Shown: positions 7,336 through 15,845, numbered from the stretch's first letter. The stretch is DNA of 64,000 bases from Okeanomitos corallinicola TIOX110 (GCF_038050375.1 NZ_CP150886.1:4629318-4693317), one strand, 5' to 3'. Notes: generated from the letters alone by a model not told the origin. Numbers and translations are program-made.

Positions 7336-7857
7336 TTAATTTATTTCCATATAACTGCTGTGCGGCCATTGTCCCCCTAATAAAGCGTAAATTTCTACAG
7401 GTTTAGCGGAGATGGTAATACCTATTTCATAGGACTTACCTGTAAAAGCAGCAAAGCGGCGACAAGCTTCATCATAAAAGCGACTACTGCGATAATTTTT
7501 ATTAGTTAAATCAATGGCAAACAATCCGTAAAAATAACGAGGAATACTTTGGATTGTTTCGACAATTTGACCTAAATTTCTGGCTAAAATTGCATTAGGA
7601 GGAACTTCTGTTCCCCAAGCAGTATCTAAAGCCCAAGAAGCAGAACTTAAATGTGAACCACCACAAATTCCGCAAATTCTAGGAGTAACAATTAACCCAG
7701 CTTGGGGGTCTTTTCCCTTTAAAATTACTTCAAAACCGCGAAATAATTCTGCATGAGTCCAAGCATTTGTAACATAACCATCTTCGATTTCCACACGGAC
7801 ATCTAAATCACCCTCGACTCTACCGACGGGGGCGATATCTAATGTTTGAATTGGCAT
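7336..7857 (-). CDS. hupL: Uptake [NiFe]-hydrogenase large subunit, N-terminal part (interrupted)
   Basis: The 173-residue frame is the first third of HupL (full proteins are about 530 residues). It has the N-terminal nickel-site motif RICGICGGSH (L1, RxCGxCxxxH) and the typical SRFYDEACRRFAAFTGK. It is native up to GGQWPHSSYM at 7347. The remaining codons (EIN-stop) come from the inserted element. The second nickel motif (DPCxxCxxH) and the C-terminal maturation peptide are outside the window. Without excision the product cannot bind the NiFe centre. It follows hupS by 61 bases, as one transcript. Confidence 0.95.
   Translation of the reverse strand: MPIQTLDIAPVGRVEGDLDVRVEIEDGYVTNAWTHAELFRGFEVILKGKDPQAGLIVTPRICGICGGSHLSSASWALDTAWGTEVPPNAILARNLGQIVETIQSIPRYFYGLFAIDLTNKNYRSSRFYDEACRRFAAFTGKSYEIGITISAKPVEIYALLGGQWPHSSYMEIN
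7347..7362 (-). repeat. hupL element core recombination site
   Basis: Minus strand reads CACAGCAGTTATATGG, which encodes H-S-S-Y-M of hupL. It is identical to the 16-bp direct repeat I recall as flanking the hupL element in PCC 7120. The break in HupL homology falls exactly at this sequence. The partner copy is not in the window. Confidence 0.9.
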
Positions 7858-7864
7858 AATTTTG

Positions 7865-7906
7865 GGTAATTGGTAATAGGTAATAGGTAATAGGTAATGG
7901 GTAATA
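7865..7906. repeat. Heptamer tandem repeat in the hupS-hupL spacer
   Basis: Six phased 7-mers: GGTAATT, three GGTAATA, GGTAATG, GGTAATA. They lie in the 61-base gap between hupS and hupL. Short tandemly repeated repetitive sequences are common in Nostocales, and similar repeats in hupSL spacers have been reported in Nostoc. An effect on transcript stability or relative HupS/HupL expression is inference. Confidence 0.9.
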
Positions 7907-7918
7907 TCTAATGCCCAA

Positions 7919-8881
7919 TTAAACTAAGAAAAAGTCTTCATCTGTCCATTTTGGTGCTGCATCTTTAGCAACAACGGTGAGGACTGCGTAATCTTGTTGA
8001 TTGATTCCGGGGGGTATTTCTTTGGGAACTCCCATAACAGTTTGGGTTTTAAATACTGTTCCCGGTTTCAGGTCATGGAAAGGAAATTCTGGTTCTGTAC
8101 AACCAATACAGGGCATTCCGGCGCGGGTTTTTGATGATACCCTGTTCCAAAGGATGCGGTTACAGGAAGCATGGGTCATGGGGCCGCGACAACCCAAGTC
8201 ATAAAATAGACAGCCTTTGCGTTGTCCAAATTCGGCGGTTGTGGCTTTGTAGGCAAAATGGATGTTGCGGGTACAACCAGTTTCGGCGTAGGTGTTAAAG
8301 AAGGTTTGGGGACGATGTAGGTCGTCTAAGGCAATATCACCAACACGTCCGGTAGCTATGGCGACTAATATCTGCGTTATCCAATCAGGATGGGCGGGAC
8401 ATCCGGGAATATTGATGACAGGTAAACCAGCCTTGCTGAGAAAATCTTTACCTAAAAAACCCCCTTCTTCCCGTTTGAGAAATTGTAAACCATTGGATTC
8501 GCTGGGGTTGGGTGACATGGCGGGAATACCACCCCAGGTAGCACAGTCACCAATGGCGACGACGAAACTAGCAGCTTTGGCTAGGTCGTTTAACCATTCT
8601 TTGGTGGGGCGGTCTGCGAAGCGATTCCATTCTCCCGTACCGTTGGGGGCGTTCACGACGCTACCTTCAAATACTAAAATGTCGAGGGGAGTTGTGCCTA
8701 AAACACATTCCCACAGCAGGGTTTGGAGGTTGTCACCGAGTTCTAAACCCAGGGAAGGATGCCAGAGGATGTTAATGCCAAAGTCAGCAATTAAATCGCA
8801 AGCTGTCGGTTCTTCGGCGTTAAGGAATGACATGGTGTCACCTGAACAAGCACCACCTTGCAACCAGAGTACATTTGTCAT
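7919..8881 (-). CDS. hupS: Uptake [NiFe]-hydrogenase small subunit
   Basis: The 320-residue protein carries the iron-sulfur clusters that pass electrons from HupL to the membrane side. Cysteines for the proximal cluster are in GGACSGDT, AIGDCATWGG and NIPGCPAHP; those for the medial/distal clusters are in ETGCTRN, KGCLFYDLGCRGP, HASCN and MPCIGCTEPEFPF. It starts MTNVLWLQGGACSG with no twin-arginine signal peptide, as usual for cyanobacterial HupS. Length is normal and it appears intact. It is first in the hupSL transcript; the divergent 521-base region upstream should hold the promoter. Confidence 0.97.
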   Translation of the reverse strand: MTNVLWLQGGACSGDTMSFLNAEEPTACDLIADFGINILWHPSLGLELGDNLQTLLWECVLGTTPLDILVFEGSVVNAPNGTGEWNRFADRPTKEWLNDLAKAASFVVAIGDCATWGGIPAMSPNPSESNGLQFLKREEGGFLGKDFLSKAGLPVINIPGCPAHPDWITQILVAIATGRVGDIALDDLHRPQTFFNTYAETGCTRNIHFAYKATTAEFGQRKGCLFYDLGCRGPMTHASCNRILWNRVSSKTRAGMPCIGCTEPEFPFHDLKPGTVFKTQTVMGVPKEIPPGINQQDYAVLTVVAKDAAPKWTDEDFFLV

Positions 8882-9402
8882 TGGCTATGATTTTTCTATT
8901 GTTGATGTGGAGATTTGGGCGGGTTGATTTCGCCTTTGTTGATGTGGAGATACGCAGGACAATAAAACTTTATTAATATTGGAATTTCTACTGATGAGTT
9001 AATTTGTAGAATTTCATTGTTTGATCAATATTGTTATTTTAACATACAGTTATTGTCTGAATCAGGATTTACAGGATTTAAGGATTTACAGGATTTTTGT
9101 TTGCTTGATGATACACAAATCATTACCAAAGTGATAAATTAGTTGACACTAAAATTAATATTAGTAAATTTACGCTAGATTTTTATGAAAATACTATTTT
9201 ATAGTGGAAAGTATTGATGTAATTACCTTTGCTGCAACCTGAAAAACAGATGAGGTAAAAATACTTTATGTCAAGAAATCAGGAGTCAGAATAACTTTTT
9301 AAAAACTGACTGCTGTTAGCTATTGCAAAATTGGGGAATCTGTAAAAACTGAATAACTGCGTAAATCGGCTTAGTTGATGACTCAATTACTATGGCCAAT
9401 TT
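8882..9402. promoter_or_regulatory. Divergent intergenic region between hupS and the TPR gene
   Basis: A 521-base AT-rich gap between divergent genes, so it should hold promoters for hupSL (minus) and for the TPR/hyp side (plus). A direct repeat TTGTTGATGTGGAGAT occurs near 8896 and 8937. A GGATTTA-type repeat (GGATTTACAGGATTTAAGGA then TTTACAGGATTT) lies around 9066-9102. I found no perfect NtcA GTA-N8-TAC palindrome and cannot place a promoter with confidence. Confidence 0.5.
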
Positions 9403-10383
9403 ATGAATTTTAGCGTTACAGATTCAGCCGTGAAAGCTGCTATAGCGGCCATTTCTAATGAGTCAGCGACAGCGGAAGAAAAAATCCAAATGCTGATAGA
9501 AATGGCACAGGGTTTTTTGAAAAAACCGAAAAGTTCCCAAGATTTACGTAATAGTTTAGGGTTATTTTATCGTGCTTATGAAATGTGTGGTGAAGACTAT
9601 CTTTTATGGAAAGCACGAGCGAAGGTAGGAATAGCAGGTACTTTACAAATAATTCCTGATTCTGACCCTCAATTGTTGGTGCAAGCTAAGGAAAGTTACG
9701 AAGAAGCTTTACCAATTTTACAAGAATTTGCTGAACCTGTAGAAGTAGCAGAAACCCAGTTGAATTTGGGGTTAGTTTTACAGTCTTTAGTTCCCCATAG
9801 TTTAGCGCGGATGACTGATAGTATCCAAGCTTATCATCAGGCTTTGCGGGTATTTACTTGGGAAGAGTATCCCCAAGAATATGCGATTTTACATAATAAC
9901 ATTGCGATCGCCTATCTTTCTATGCCCATGTCATCAGAAAGAGAATATTTGCGTCAAGGTTTAGCAGTACAGTCTTTTGAAGCAGCACTTGAACATATTA
10001 ACCTAATTGACCATCCCAGAGAATATGCCATGTTGCAAAACAATTTGGGTAATGCTTTGCAATATTTAATGAGTTCCCATCCCATTGATAATAATTTGCG
10101 GGCTATTTCTGCTTATGAGGAAGCTTTAAAAGTGCGTAATGCTCAGGATACACCCTTAGAATATGCTAACACCATTTCTAACAAAGCTAATGTACTTTTT
10201 AACCTTCCAGATGATCCAGAAAAACCAGAATTAGGTAATCCTGAAAATCTGATTAATGCTAAATTGTACTATCAAGAAGCCTTGCAGATATTTACTGATT
10301 ATCAAGAAATTGAGAAAGTGGAAATAGTAGCTCAAGCACTCAAAGAATTAGAAGCAGAAATACAAGCTTTTGAGTTAAATTGA
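9403..10383 (+). CDS. TPR-like protein upstream of the hyp genes
   Basis: The 326-residue soluble protein has repeated helix pairs of TPR character, for example AKESYEEALPILQEF, SIQAYHQALRVFTWEEYPQEYAILHNNIAIAYL, AVQSFEAALEHI..YAMLQNNLGNALQYL and AISAYEEALKVRNAQDTPLEYANTISNKANVLF. It sits at the head of a plus-strand run leading into hypF. A TPR protein at this place is part of the extended hyp operon I recall from Nostoc PCC 7120, where the upstream genes were suggested to help mature the hydrogenase small subunit. That role is inference. The next gene is 22 bases downstream. Confidence 0.85.
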   Translation: MNFSVTDSAVKAAIAAISNESATAEEKIQMLIEMAQGFLKKPKSSQDLRNSLGLFYRAYEMCGEDYLLWKARAKVGIAGTLQIIPDSDPQLLVQAKESYEEALPILQEFAEPVEVAETQLNLGLVLQSLVPHSLARMTDSIQAYHQALRVFTWEEYPQEYAILHNNIAIAYLSMPMSSEREYLRQGLAVQSFEAALEHINLIDHPREYAMLQNNLGNALQYLMSSHPIDNNLRAISAYEEALKVRNAQDTPLEYANTISNKANVLFNLPDDPEKPELGNPENLINAKLYYQEALQIFTDYQEIEKVEIVAQALKELEAEIQAFELN

Positions 10384-10405
10384 CCTCAAATTAGGAGCAA
10401 CCAAG

Positions 10406-10666
10406 ATGTTTGATTTTGTCAATAATCCAGAATTCAGAAATTTCCTACATAGTTTAAATACAGACATCAATTTTGCAACTGTATTAGCTTGGTTAGTCAT
10501 TGCTGTTATTTTATCAATGCTTGGTGGTGCGATGGGGGGAATGATGTTAGCCGGTAAAGAGATAGGCTATAAATTTTCAGCAATTATTGGTAGTTTATTT
10601 GCCCCTGCTGGTGTGATTCCTGCCATTGTTTTAAGTTTGCTGATTGTCAATTTTATTCACAAATAA
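10406..10666 (+). CDS. Small two-helix membrane protein (hyp-linked)
   Basis: 86 residues with two likely transmembrane helices, TVLAWLVIAVILSMLGGAMGGMMLAG and FSAIIGSLFAPAGVIPAIVLSLLIVNF. The first is glycine-rich (GGAMGGMM). An RBS (TTAGGAGCAACCAAG) precedes the ATG. It is transcribed with the TPR gene before it (22-base gap) and the 74-residue membrane gene after it (12-base gap). Small ORFs at this position are linked with hydrogenase loci in heterocystous cyanobacteria. A membrane anchor or assembly role for HupSL is possible but unproven. Confidence 0.8.
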   Translation: MFDFVNNPEFRNFLHSLNTDINFATVLAWLVIAVILSMLGGAMGGMMLAGKEIGYKFSAIIGSLFAPAGVIPAIVLSLLIVNFIHK

Positions 10667-10678
10667 ATAGGAGGAGCA

Positions 10679-10903
10679 ATGTTAGAATTAGGTTGGTTTT
10701 CGTTAAAGTTATTTCTCAAGGGTAAATTATTTCGAGATACTGGATATTTCCTGCGTCAAACTTTAATTGCTTGTACTATCGGTACACTATTAATAGTATT
10801 ATTATCTCTTGCACCAATGCCTATTTGTATTCCTATTACTGTTGGTAGTTTAGCTACAGGTTTAATAATGCCTCTTGTGTTACAAGATTTCCGGATGAAG
10901 TAA
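10679..10903 (+). CDS. Small membrane protein (hyp-linked)
   Basis: 74 residues, beginning MLELGWFSLKLFLKGKLFRD. It is amphipathic at the N-terminus, then has two closely spaced hydrophobic segments, QTLIACTIGTLLIVLLSLA and CIPITVGSLATGLIMPLVL. A strong RBS (AGGAGG) lies 5-6 bases before ATG. It is the third member of the tight cluster with the TPR and 86-residue genes and is followed by a hairpin terminator. No family function is recognised; context suggests uptake hydrogenase biology. Confidence 0.78.
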   Translation: MLELGWFSLKLFLKGKLFRDTGYFLRQTLIACTIGTLLIVLLSLAPMPICIPITVGSLATGLIMPLVLQDFRMK

Positions 10904-10931
10904 TTTTGAATCTATACAATTTTAAGTGTTC

Positions 10932-10958
10932 AATCCCTACAGATTTATCTGAGGGATT
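10932..10958 (+). terminator. Hairpin terminator after the small membrane genes
   Basis: AATCCCT..CAGAT pairs with ATCTG..AGGGATT, a 12-bp nearly perfect stem with a short TT-containing loop, followed by TAATTATTGTTG. It lies 28 bases after the stop at 10903 and before the dihydrouridine synthase gene. Confidence 0.65.
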
Positions 10959-11063
10959 TAATTATTGTTGAACGCAGATAAACGCAGATAAACGCGGATT
11001 TTTATGGATAATTTGAAGAGATTATTTCTGGTATAGTTAAGGATTGACTTTTTCAAATTTTCT

Positions 11064-12059
11064 ATGTCCCAGGTATCTCTCCCCCTGACTGCACTTGCAC
11101 CTATGCAGGATGTAACAAATCTCTGGTTTATGAGGGTTATTGCCCATTATGGTAGTCCTGACTACTTCTTTACTGAGTATTTTCGCGTGCATGATAGCTC
11201 ACGGCTGAATCGTAAAATTCTGACAGCAATCACTGAAAATGATACTGGTCGTCCTGTTTTTGCACAAATGATTGGTGAAAGCATTCCCGATTTAGTGAGA
11301 ACAGCCAAGGAACTATGCAAATATAATATCGCGGGAGTAGATTTAAATATGGGCTGTCCAGCGCCGAGAATCTATCGGAAAAATGTTGGGGGTGGGTTGC
11401 TGCGAGAACCGGAAAAAGTAGACCGGATTTTGGGGGAACTGCGTGATACTGTGAATGATAAACCTTTAACTGTGAAAATGCGGGTAGGTTTTGAAAATAC
11501 AGATAACTTTTACAAAATACTAGATATAATTACTGACCATAATATTGATTTACTGAGTTTGCATGGTCGCACTGTCAAAGATATGTACCACGGAGAAGTT
11601 AAATATGATTTGATTGCGGAAGCGGTGCAACGGGTTGATTGTCCAGTGTTGGCTAATGGTAATATTAACTCGGCGCAAACTGCCCTGGATGTGCTTTCCC
11701 AAACGGGTGCAGCGGGTGTGATGGTGGGACGTTGGGCAATTGGGAATCCTTGGTTGTTTAATCAAATTCGTCAGGCTTTGGGAGGAGAAGCGATTACACC
11801 TGTTCCTTTAGTAGAGGTACGCAAATATATTGATCGTTTATACCAAACTCCCACAGTCCCAAATATGCCAGAACGAGCGCGGGTGGGCTATATGAAAATG
11901 TTTCTTAACTACATTGCTTTAAGTGTTGATACTGAGGGTGAGTTTCTGCGATTGATGCGACGAACGCAGACTGAGGTAGAATTATTTAATTTATGCGATC
12001 ATTTCCTTGTTGTTGATATTACAAAAACTTTAGCCTTAGCACCTTTTTTGAATGTGTAA
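11064..12059 (+). CDS. tRNA-dihydrouridine synthase
   Basis: The 331-residue FMN-dependent TIM-barrel enzyme reduces uridine to dihydrouridine in tRNA D-loops. Motifs: N-terminal LAPMQDVTNLWFMRV (FMN binding), VDLNMGCPAPRI with the catalytic cysteine of the Dus family, LTVKMRVGF, LLSLHGRTVKDMY and VLANGNINS..GVMVGRWAIGNPWLF. Length is typical. It lies between the small membrane genes and the NHL gene; the link to hydrogenase is probably only positional. I cannot decide the DusA/B/C subclass. Confidence 0.93.
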   Translation: MSQVSLPLTALAPMQDVTNLWFMRVIAHYGSPDYFFTEYFRVHDSSRLNRKILTAITENDTGRPVFAQMIGESIPDLVRTAKELCKYNIAGVDLNMGCPAPRIYRKNVGGGLLREPEKVDRILGELRDTVNDKPLTVKMRVGFENTDNFYKILDIITDHNIDLLSLHGRTVKDMYHGEVKYDLIAEAVQRVDCPVLANGNINSAQTALDVLSQTGAAGVMVGRWAIGNPWLFNQIRQALGGEAITPVPLVEVRKYIDRLYQTPTVPNMPERARVGYMKMFLNYIALSVDTEGEFLRLMRRTQTEVELFNLCDHFLVVDITKTLALAPFLNV

Positions 12060-12255
12060 TTATTAAGCGATTATCTATTATTTAATTGGATTGATTGAGG
12101 GTACTTCATTTGACAATGAATATAGTCGCTACATGATTTAATTGATATTGTAATTTATTTAACAGAAAATCCACAGAAAATAAAGGAAATTGATATAAAT
12201 ATTCCGGATTTTATCATCACACAAAACCTGGTATAATTACTTTTAAAATTACTAA

Positions 12256-13425
12256 ATGTTAAATCATAAAACTGAACATCTAAATATTTTACCCCTATCT
12301 TCCAACGCTGCCAAAATCATCTTAGGAAACAACACCACACCCGAACAAATCACCATCCCTCTCGAACCAAATCCATCAACAATGTTCGGACCCCGTGCAG
12401 CTTGTTTAATCTCACCAACCGGACCATTATGGGTTTCAGATACGGGACATCATCGTTTATTAGGATGGCGAAATTTACCTACAGAAGATAACCAAGCGGC
12501 AGATTTAATTATTGGACAACCGGACTTTTTTAGTGAAGGACAAAATGCTAAAGGTACACCAGGAAAAAATACATTGAGTGTTCCTACAGGTATTTGTAAA
12601 TATGGTGATGGTTTAGCGGTTGCTGATGCTTGGAATCATCGGATTTTAATATGGTATAATCTCCCAGAAAAGAATAATCAACCCGCAGATTTAGTATTAG
12701 GACAAAGTAATTTTGTCGCTAACGAACCTAACCGGGGAAGTCAAACACCAGCAGCTAATACTCTACATTGGCCTTATGGAATTTTATGTTATGAAAATCA
12801 ATTATTTGTCGCTGATACTGGAAATAGAAGATTATTAATTTGGCAGAGTTTACCTACGGAAAATGGACAACCTGCGGATATCGTTTTAGGACAACCAAAC
12901 ATGACATCTCGGAATGAAAATGGTGGTGGTTCTCCCACTGCTGCAAGTATGCGTTGGTGTCATGATATGACGATTTGGGATGATAATTTGGTGGTGACAG
13001 ATGCGGGTAATAATCGGGTGATGATTTGGTCAGGAATACCTACAGAAAATAATAGTCCTTGTGCTGTGGTTTTGGGGCAAAAAAACTTTAATTTTGTAGA
13101 ATTAAATCAAGGTGTTTATTTTCCTAATCGTAGTAGTTTAAGTATGCCCTATGGTGTAGATATTTGGGGTGATTATTTAATAGTTGCTGATACTGCTAAT
13201 TCTCGTTTGTTAGGATGGAAAAAACGAGATAATATTTTTTTGTTGCAGGGTGCGGATGCTGATATGGTTTTTGGACAGGATAGTTTTATTAGTAAGAGTG
13301 AAAATAAAAATTTTGGTTTACCGACTAGGGAAAGTTTAAACTGGTGTTACGGGGTTAAGATTTGTGAGGGAAATGTGGTAGTTTCTGATTCTGGGAATAA
13401 TCGGGTTTTGATTTTTCAATTTTAA
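12256..13425 (+). CDS. NHL-repeat beta-propeller protein (hyp-linked)
   Basis: 389 residues with six recognisable blades, each with V-(S/A/T)-D-(T/A/S)-x-N-x-R-(L/I/V): SDTGHHRLLGW, ADAWNHRILIW, ADTGNRRLLIW, TDAGNNRVMIW, ADTANSRLLGW, SDSGNNRVLIF. Four are followed by LPxxxxQPADxVLGQ-type linkers. There is no signal peptide. An NHL protein directly upstream of hypF matches the extended hyp operon of Nostoc. Such propellers bind protein or ligand; a scaffold role in hydrogenase maturation is inference. The gap to hypF is 74 bases and includes a palindromic repeat. Confidence 0.88.
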   Translation: MLNHKTEHLNILPLSSNAAKIILGNNTTPEQITIPLEPNPSTMFGPRAACLISPTGPLWVSDTGHHRLLGWRNLPTEDNQAADLIIGQPDFFSEGQNAKGTPGKNTLSVPTGICKYGDGLAVADAWNHRILIWYNLPEKNNQPADLVLGQSNFVANEPNRGSQTPAANTLHWPYGILCYENQLFVADTGNRRLLIWQSLPTENGQPADIVLGQPNMTSRNENGGGSPTAASMRWCHDMTIWDDNLVVTDAGNNRVMIWSGIPTENNSPCAVVLGQKNFNFVELNQGVYFPNRSSLSMPYGVDIWGDYLIVADTANSRLLGWKKRDNIFLLQGADADMVFGQDSFISKSENKNFGLPTRESLNWCYGVKICEGNVVVSDSGNNRVLIFQF

Positions 13426-13431
13426 TATTAT

Positions 13432-13460
13432 TGTGGGGTGGGCATCTTGCCTGCCCAAAG
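13432..13460. repeat. Dispersed palindrome (GGGCATCTTGCC type)
   Basis: GTGGGGTGGGCATCTTGCCT followed by GCCC between the NHL gene and hypF. The core GGGCA-tct-TGCCC is an inverted repeat. Close copies are at about 17628-17652 and inside the two 108-bp elements at 47997-48104 and 58637-58744. Confidence 0.7.
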
Positions 13461-13499
13461 CATTAGAATTATCTCACGCAAAGACGCAAAGGCGCAAAG

Positions 13500-15845
13500 A
13501 TGATAAGAGAGGAAATTAGGGTTCGGGGTACTGTTCAAGGTGTGGGTTTTCGTCCGATGGTGTATCGTTTGGCGAAGGTTTGTGGGTTGAAGGGTGATGT
13601 TTGTAATGATGGGGATGGGGTTTTAATTCGGGTTTGTGGGAGTGAGGAAAAAATTACGGAGTTTGTGGATAGATTGTATCAGGAATGTCCACCTTTGGCG
13701 AAGATTAATGAGTTAATTAGAAGTGAATATTTGGGTGATTTTGATTTTACTGATTTTGTGATTTCTCACAGCGTTAGTAATAGGATAAAAACGGAAATTG
13801 CTGCTGATGCAGCTACTTGTTCTCAGTGTCAAAGGGAGATTTTTGATCCTTTTAGTCGTTATTTTCGTTATCCTTTTACTAATTGTACTCATTGTGGACC
13901 AAGGTTAACGATTATTCGGGCTATTCCCTACGATAGAAATAATACGAGTATGGTTAAGTTTCCGATGTGTGGAAACTGTGAACAGGAATATCAAGATGTG
14001 GAAAATAGGCGTTTTCATGCCCAACCTGTGGCGTGTTTTAAGTGTGGTCCAAGTGCATGGTTAGAACGTGCTGATGGTAAACCTGTTATTGCTGATATGT
14101 TTTCGATGTTGGATGATGTGGATGCAGTTTGTACTTTATTACAAAAGGGTGAAATTGTTGCTATTAAAGGTTTAGGTGGGTTTCATTTAGCTTGTGATGC
14201 TACTCAAGAAATGGCAGTTAAAAAATTAAGAGAACGGAAAAAACGTGATCATAAACCTTTGGCTTTGATGGCTAGGGATATCAATATTATTTCTGAATAT
14301 TGCTATATTAATGATTTAGAAAAAACTTTATTAAATAGTCCTGCCGCACCTATTATTTTATTAAATATTAAACCTGAAAAACAGGTAGCTGCTTCAATTG
14401 CACCAGGTCAAAATACTTTGGGGTTTATGTTACCTTATACTCCTTTGCATCATTTAATTCTCAGAAGAATGAATCGGCCGATAGTTTTAACTAGCGGTAA
14501 TATTTCCGATGAACCACAATCTATAGATAATGAAGATGCTAAAAATAAGTTATCGAAAATAGCTGATTATTTTTTATTGCACAACCGCGATATTGTTAAC
14601 CGGGTTGATGATTCAATTGTCAGAGTTATTGATAATAAAATCCAAACTCTCAGACGTGCGAGAGGATATGCACCAGCACCAATTATTTTACCATCTGGTT
14701 TTGAGAAAGTACCGCCAATTTTAGCAATGGGTAGCGAGTTAAAAAATACCTTTTGTTTATTAAGAGCAGGTGAGGCGATTTTATCCCAACATTTAGGAGA
14801 TTTAGAAACTGCTGCTGCTTTTAATGCTTATCAAGAAACATTGAATTTATATCTGAACTTATTTCAACATCAACCAGAAATAATTGCTATTGATAAACAT
14901 CCAGAATATTTATCATCTAAACTCGGAAAAGAACTAGCAGAAACTAACAATATTAAAATAAATGAAATTCAACATCATCATGCCCATATAGCAGCTTGTA
15001 TGGCAGAAAATCAAATTCCATTAAATACAAAACCTGTATTAGGAATAGCATTTGATGGTTTAGGATATGGGGAAGATGGGAAATTTTGGGGGGGAGAATT
15101 TTTATTAGCTGATTATTGTAAATTTCAAAGATTAGCAACATTTAAACCAGTAGCCATGATAGGAGGAAAACAGGCAATTTATCAACCTTGGAGAAATACA
15201 TATTCTCAATTAATTAATGCTTTTGCTTGGGAAGAAATCAAAGAAAAATACAGCGATTTAGAAATAATCAAATTTCTAGAAATTAAAAACCCTACACTAC
15301 TTAACCAAATTATTAAAAAAGGTATTAACTCACCCCTAACATCATCGGTAGGAAGATTATTTGATGCAGTAGCAGCCGCAATAGGAATTTGTCCGGAAAA
15401 ATGTAGCTATGAAGGACAAGCAGCGATAGAAATGGAAGCCATAGCTAATATTAACATATTAAACAATGATAAAGAAACTATAGATTATCCCTTTAAAATT
15501 GAAAAAGCAGATAAAATTGATTATATAAATTCTGCCCCAATGTGGGAAGGAATATTAAAAGACCTCAAGCAGAAAATTCTACCATCAGAAATAGCTGCTA
15601 AATTTCACATTAGTTTAGCTATTTTAATTACGGAAATAGTCAAAAACTTAAAGCAAAAATATCAATTTAATCAAGTAGTATTAACAGGGGGAGTATTTCA
15701 AAACCGCATACTGTTAGAACAAACAAGTAAACGATTAAAAAACATAGGAATAAAAGTTATTACCCATAGTATAGTACCAGCAAATGACGGAGGTTTATCA
15801 CTAGGACAAACTGTTATAGCTGCTGCGAAATACTTAAATAAATAA
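13500..15845 (+). CDS. hypF: Carbamoyltransferase HypF
   Basis: The 781-residue HypF makes the thiocarboxamide on HypE from carbamoyl phosphate, the source of the CN ligands of the NiFe site. Domains in order: acylphosphatase (RGTVQGVGFRPMVYRLA, residues 5-90), two zinc-finger units (CSQC..CTHC and CGNC..CFKC, about 108-180), a YrdC-like domain (about 195-385) and a Kae1-like carbamoyltransferase domain with HHHAHIAACM (about 491-500). Length is normal and no break is seen. It is the first true hyp gene of the F-C-D-x-E-A-B order. Confidence 0.97.
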   Translation: MIREEIRVRGTVQGVGFRPMVYRLAKVCGLKGDVCNDGDGVLIRVCGSEEKITEFVDRLYQECPPLAKINELIRSEYLGDFDFTDFVISHSVSNRIKTEIAADAATCSQCQREIFDPFSRYFRYPFTNCTHCGPRLTIIRAIPYDRNNTSMVKFPMCGNCEQEYQDVENRRFHAQPVACFKCGPSAWLERADGKPVIADMFSMLDDVDAVCTLLQKGEIVAIKGLGGFHLACDATQEMAVKKLRERKKRDHKPLALMARDINIISEYCYINDLEKTLLNSPAAPIILLNIKPEKQVAASIAPGQNTLGFMLPYTPLHHLILRRMNRPIVLTSGNISDEPQSIDNEDAKNKLSKIADYFLLHNRDIVNRVDDSIVRVIDNKIQTLRRARGYAPAPIILPSGFEKVPPILAMGSELKNTFCLLRAGEAILSQHLGDLETAAAFNAYQETLNLYLNLFQHQPEIIAIDKHPEYLSSKLGKELAETNNIKINEIQHHHAHIAACMAENQIPLNTKPVLGIAFDGLGYGEDGKFWGGEFLLADYCKFQRLATFKPVAMIGGKQAIYQPWRNTYSQLINAFAWEEIKEKYSDLEIIKFLEIKNPTLLNQIIKKGINSPLTSSVGRLFDAVAAAIGICPEKCSYEGQAAIEMEAIANINILNNDKETIDYPFKIEKADKIDYINSAPMWEGILKDLKQKILPSEIAAKFHISLAILITEIVKNLKQKYQFNQVVLTGGVFQNRILLEQTSKRLKNIGIKVITHSIVPANDGGLSLGQTVIAAAKYLNK

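Larger units (their letters stand above)
1..7362. mobile_element. hupL excision element (partial; right boundary only)
   Basis: The stretch left of the 16-bp core site at 7347-7362 interrupts hupL. In Nostoc/Anabaena PCC 7120 the same core flanks an element of roughly 10 kb that XisC excises in heterocysts, joining the two halves of hupL. Here only the boundary next to the 5' half of hupL is visible. No second copy of the core, no hupL 3' half and no tyrosine recombinase were found between 1 and 7346, so the element must run past the left edge. In PCC 7120 xisC lies at the end next to the hupL 3' half, which agrees with its absence here. The cargo consists of accessory genes and repeats. Confidence 0.82.

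Noticed and set aside
7861-7920. Heptamer repeat as a second CRISPR-like or regulatory array
   Set aside because: Units are only 7 bp without spacers; it is a simple tandem repeat.
8001-8927. Long plus-strand frames opposite hupS
   Set aside because: hupS on the minus strand is a certain gene with all its cysteine motifs; the antisense frames have no family character.
9061-9110. GGATTTA repeats as a transcription factor array for hupS
   Set aside because: Similar AGGATTTACAGGATTT strings are common low-complexity repeats; no known binding motif fits.
10932-10958. Possible riboswitch or operator before the dihydrouridine synthase gene
   Set aside because: The structure is a simple hairpin with no conserved riboswitch core; a terminator explains it better.
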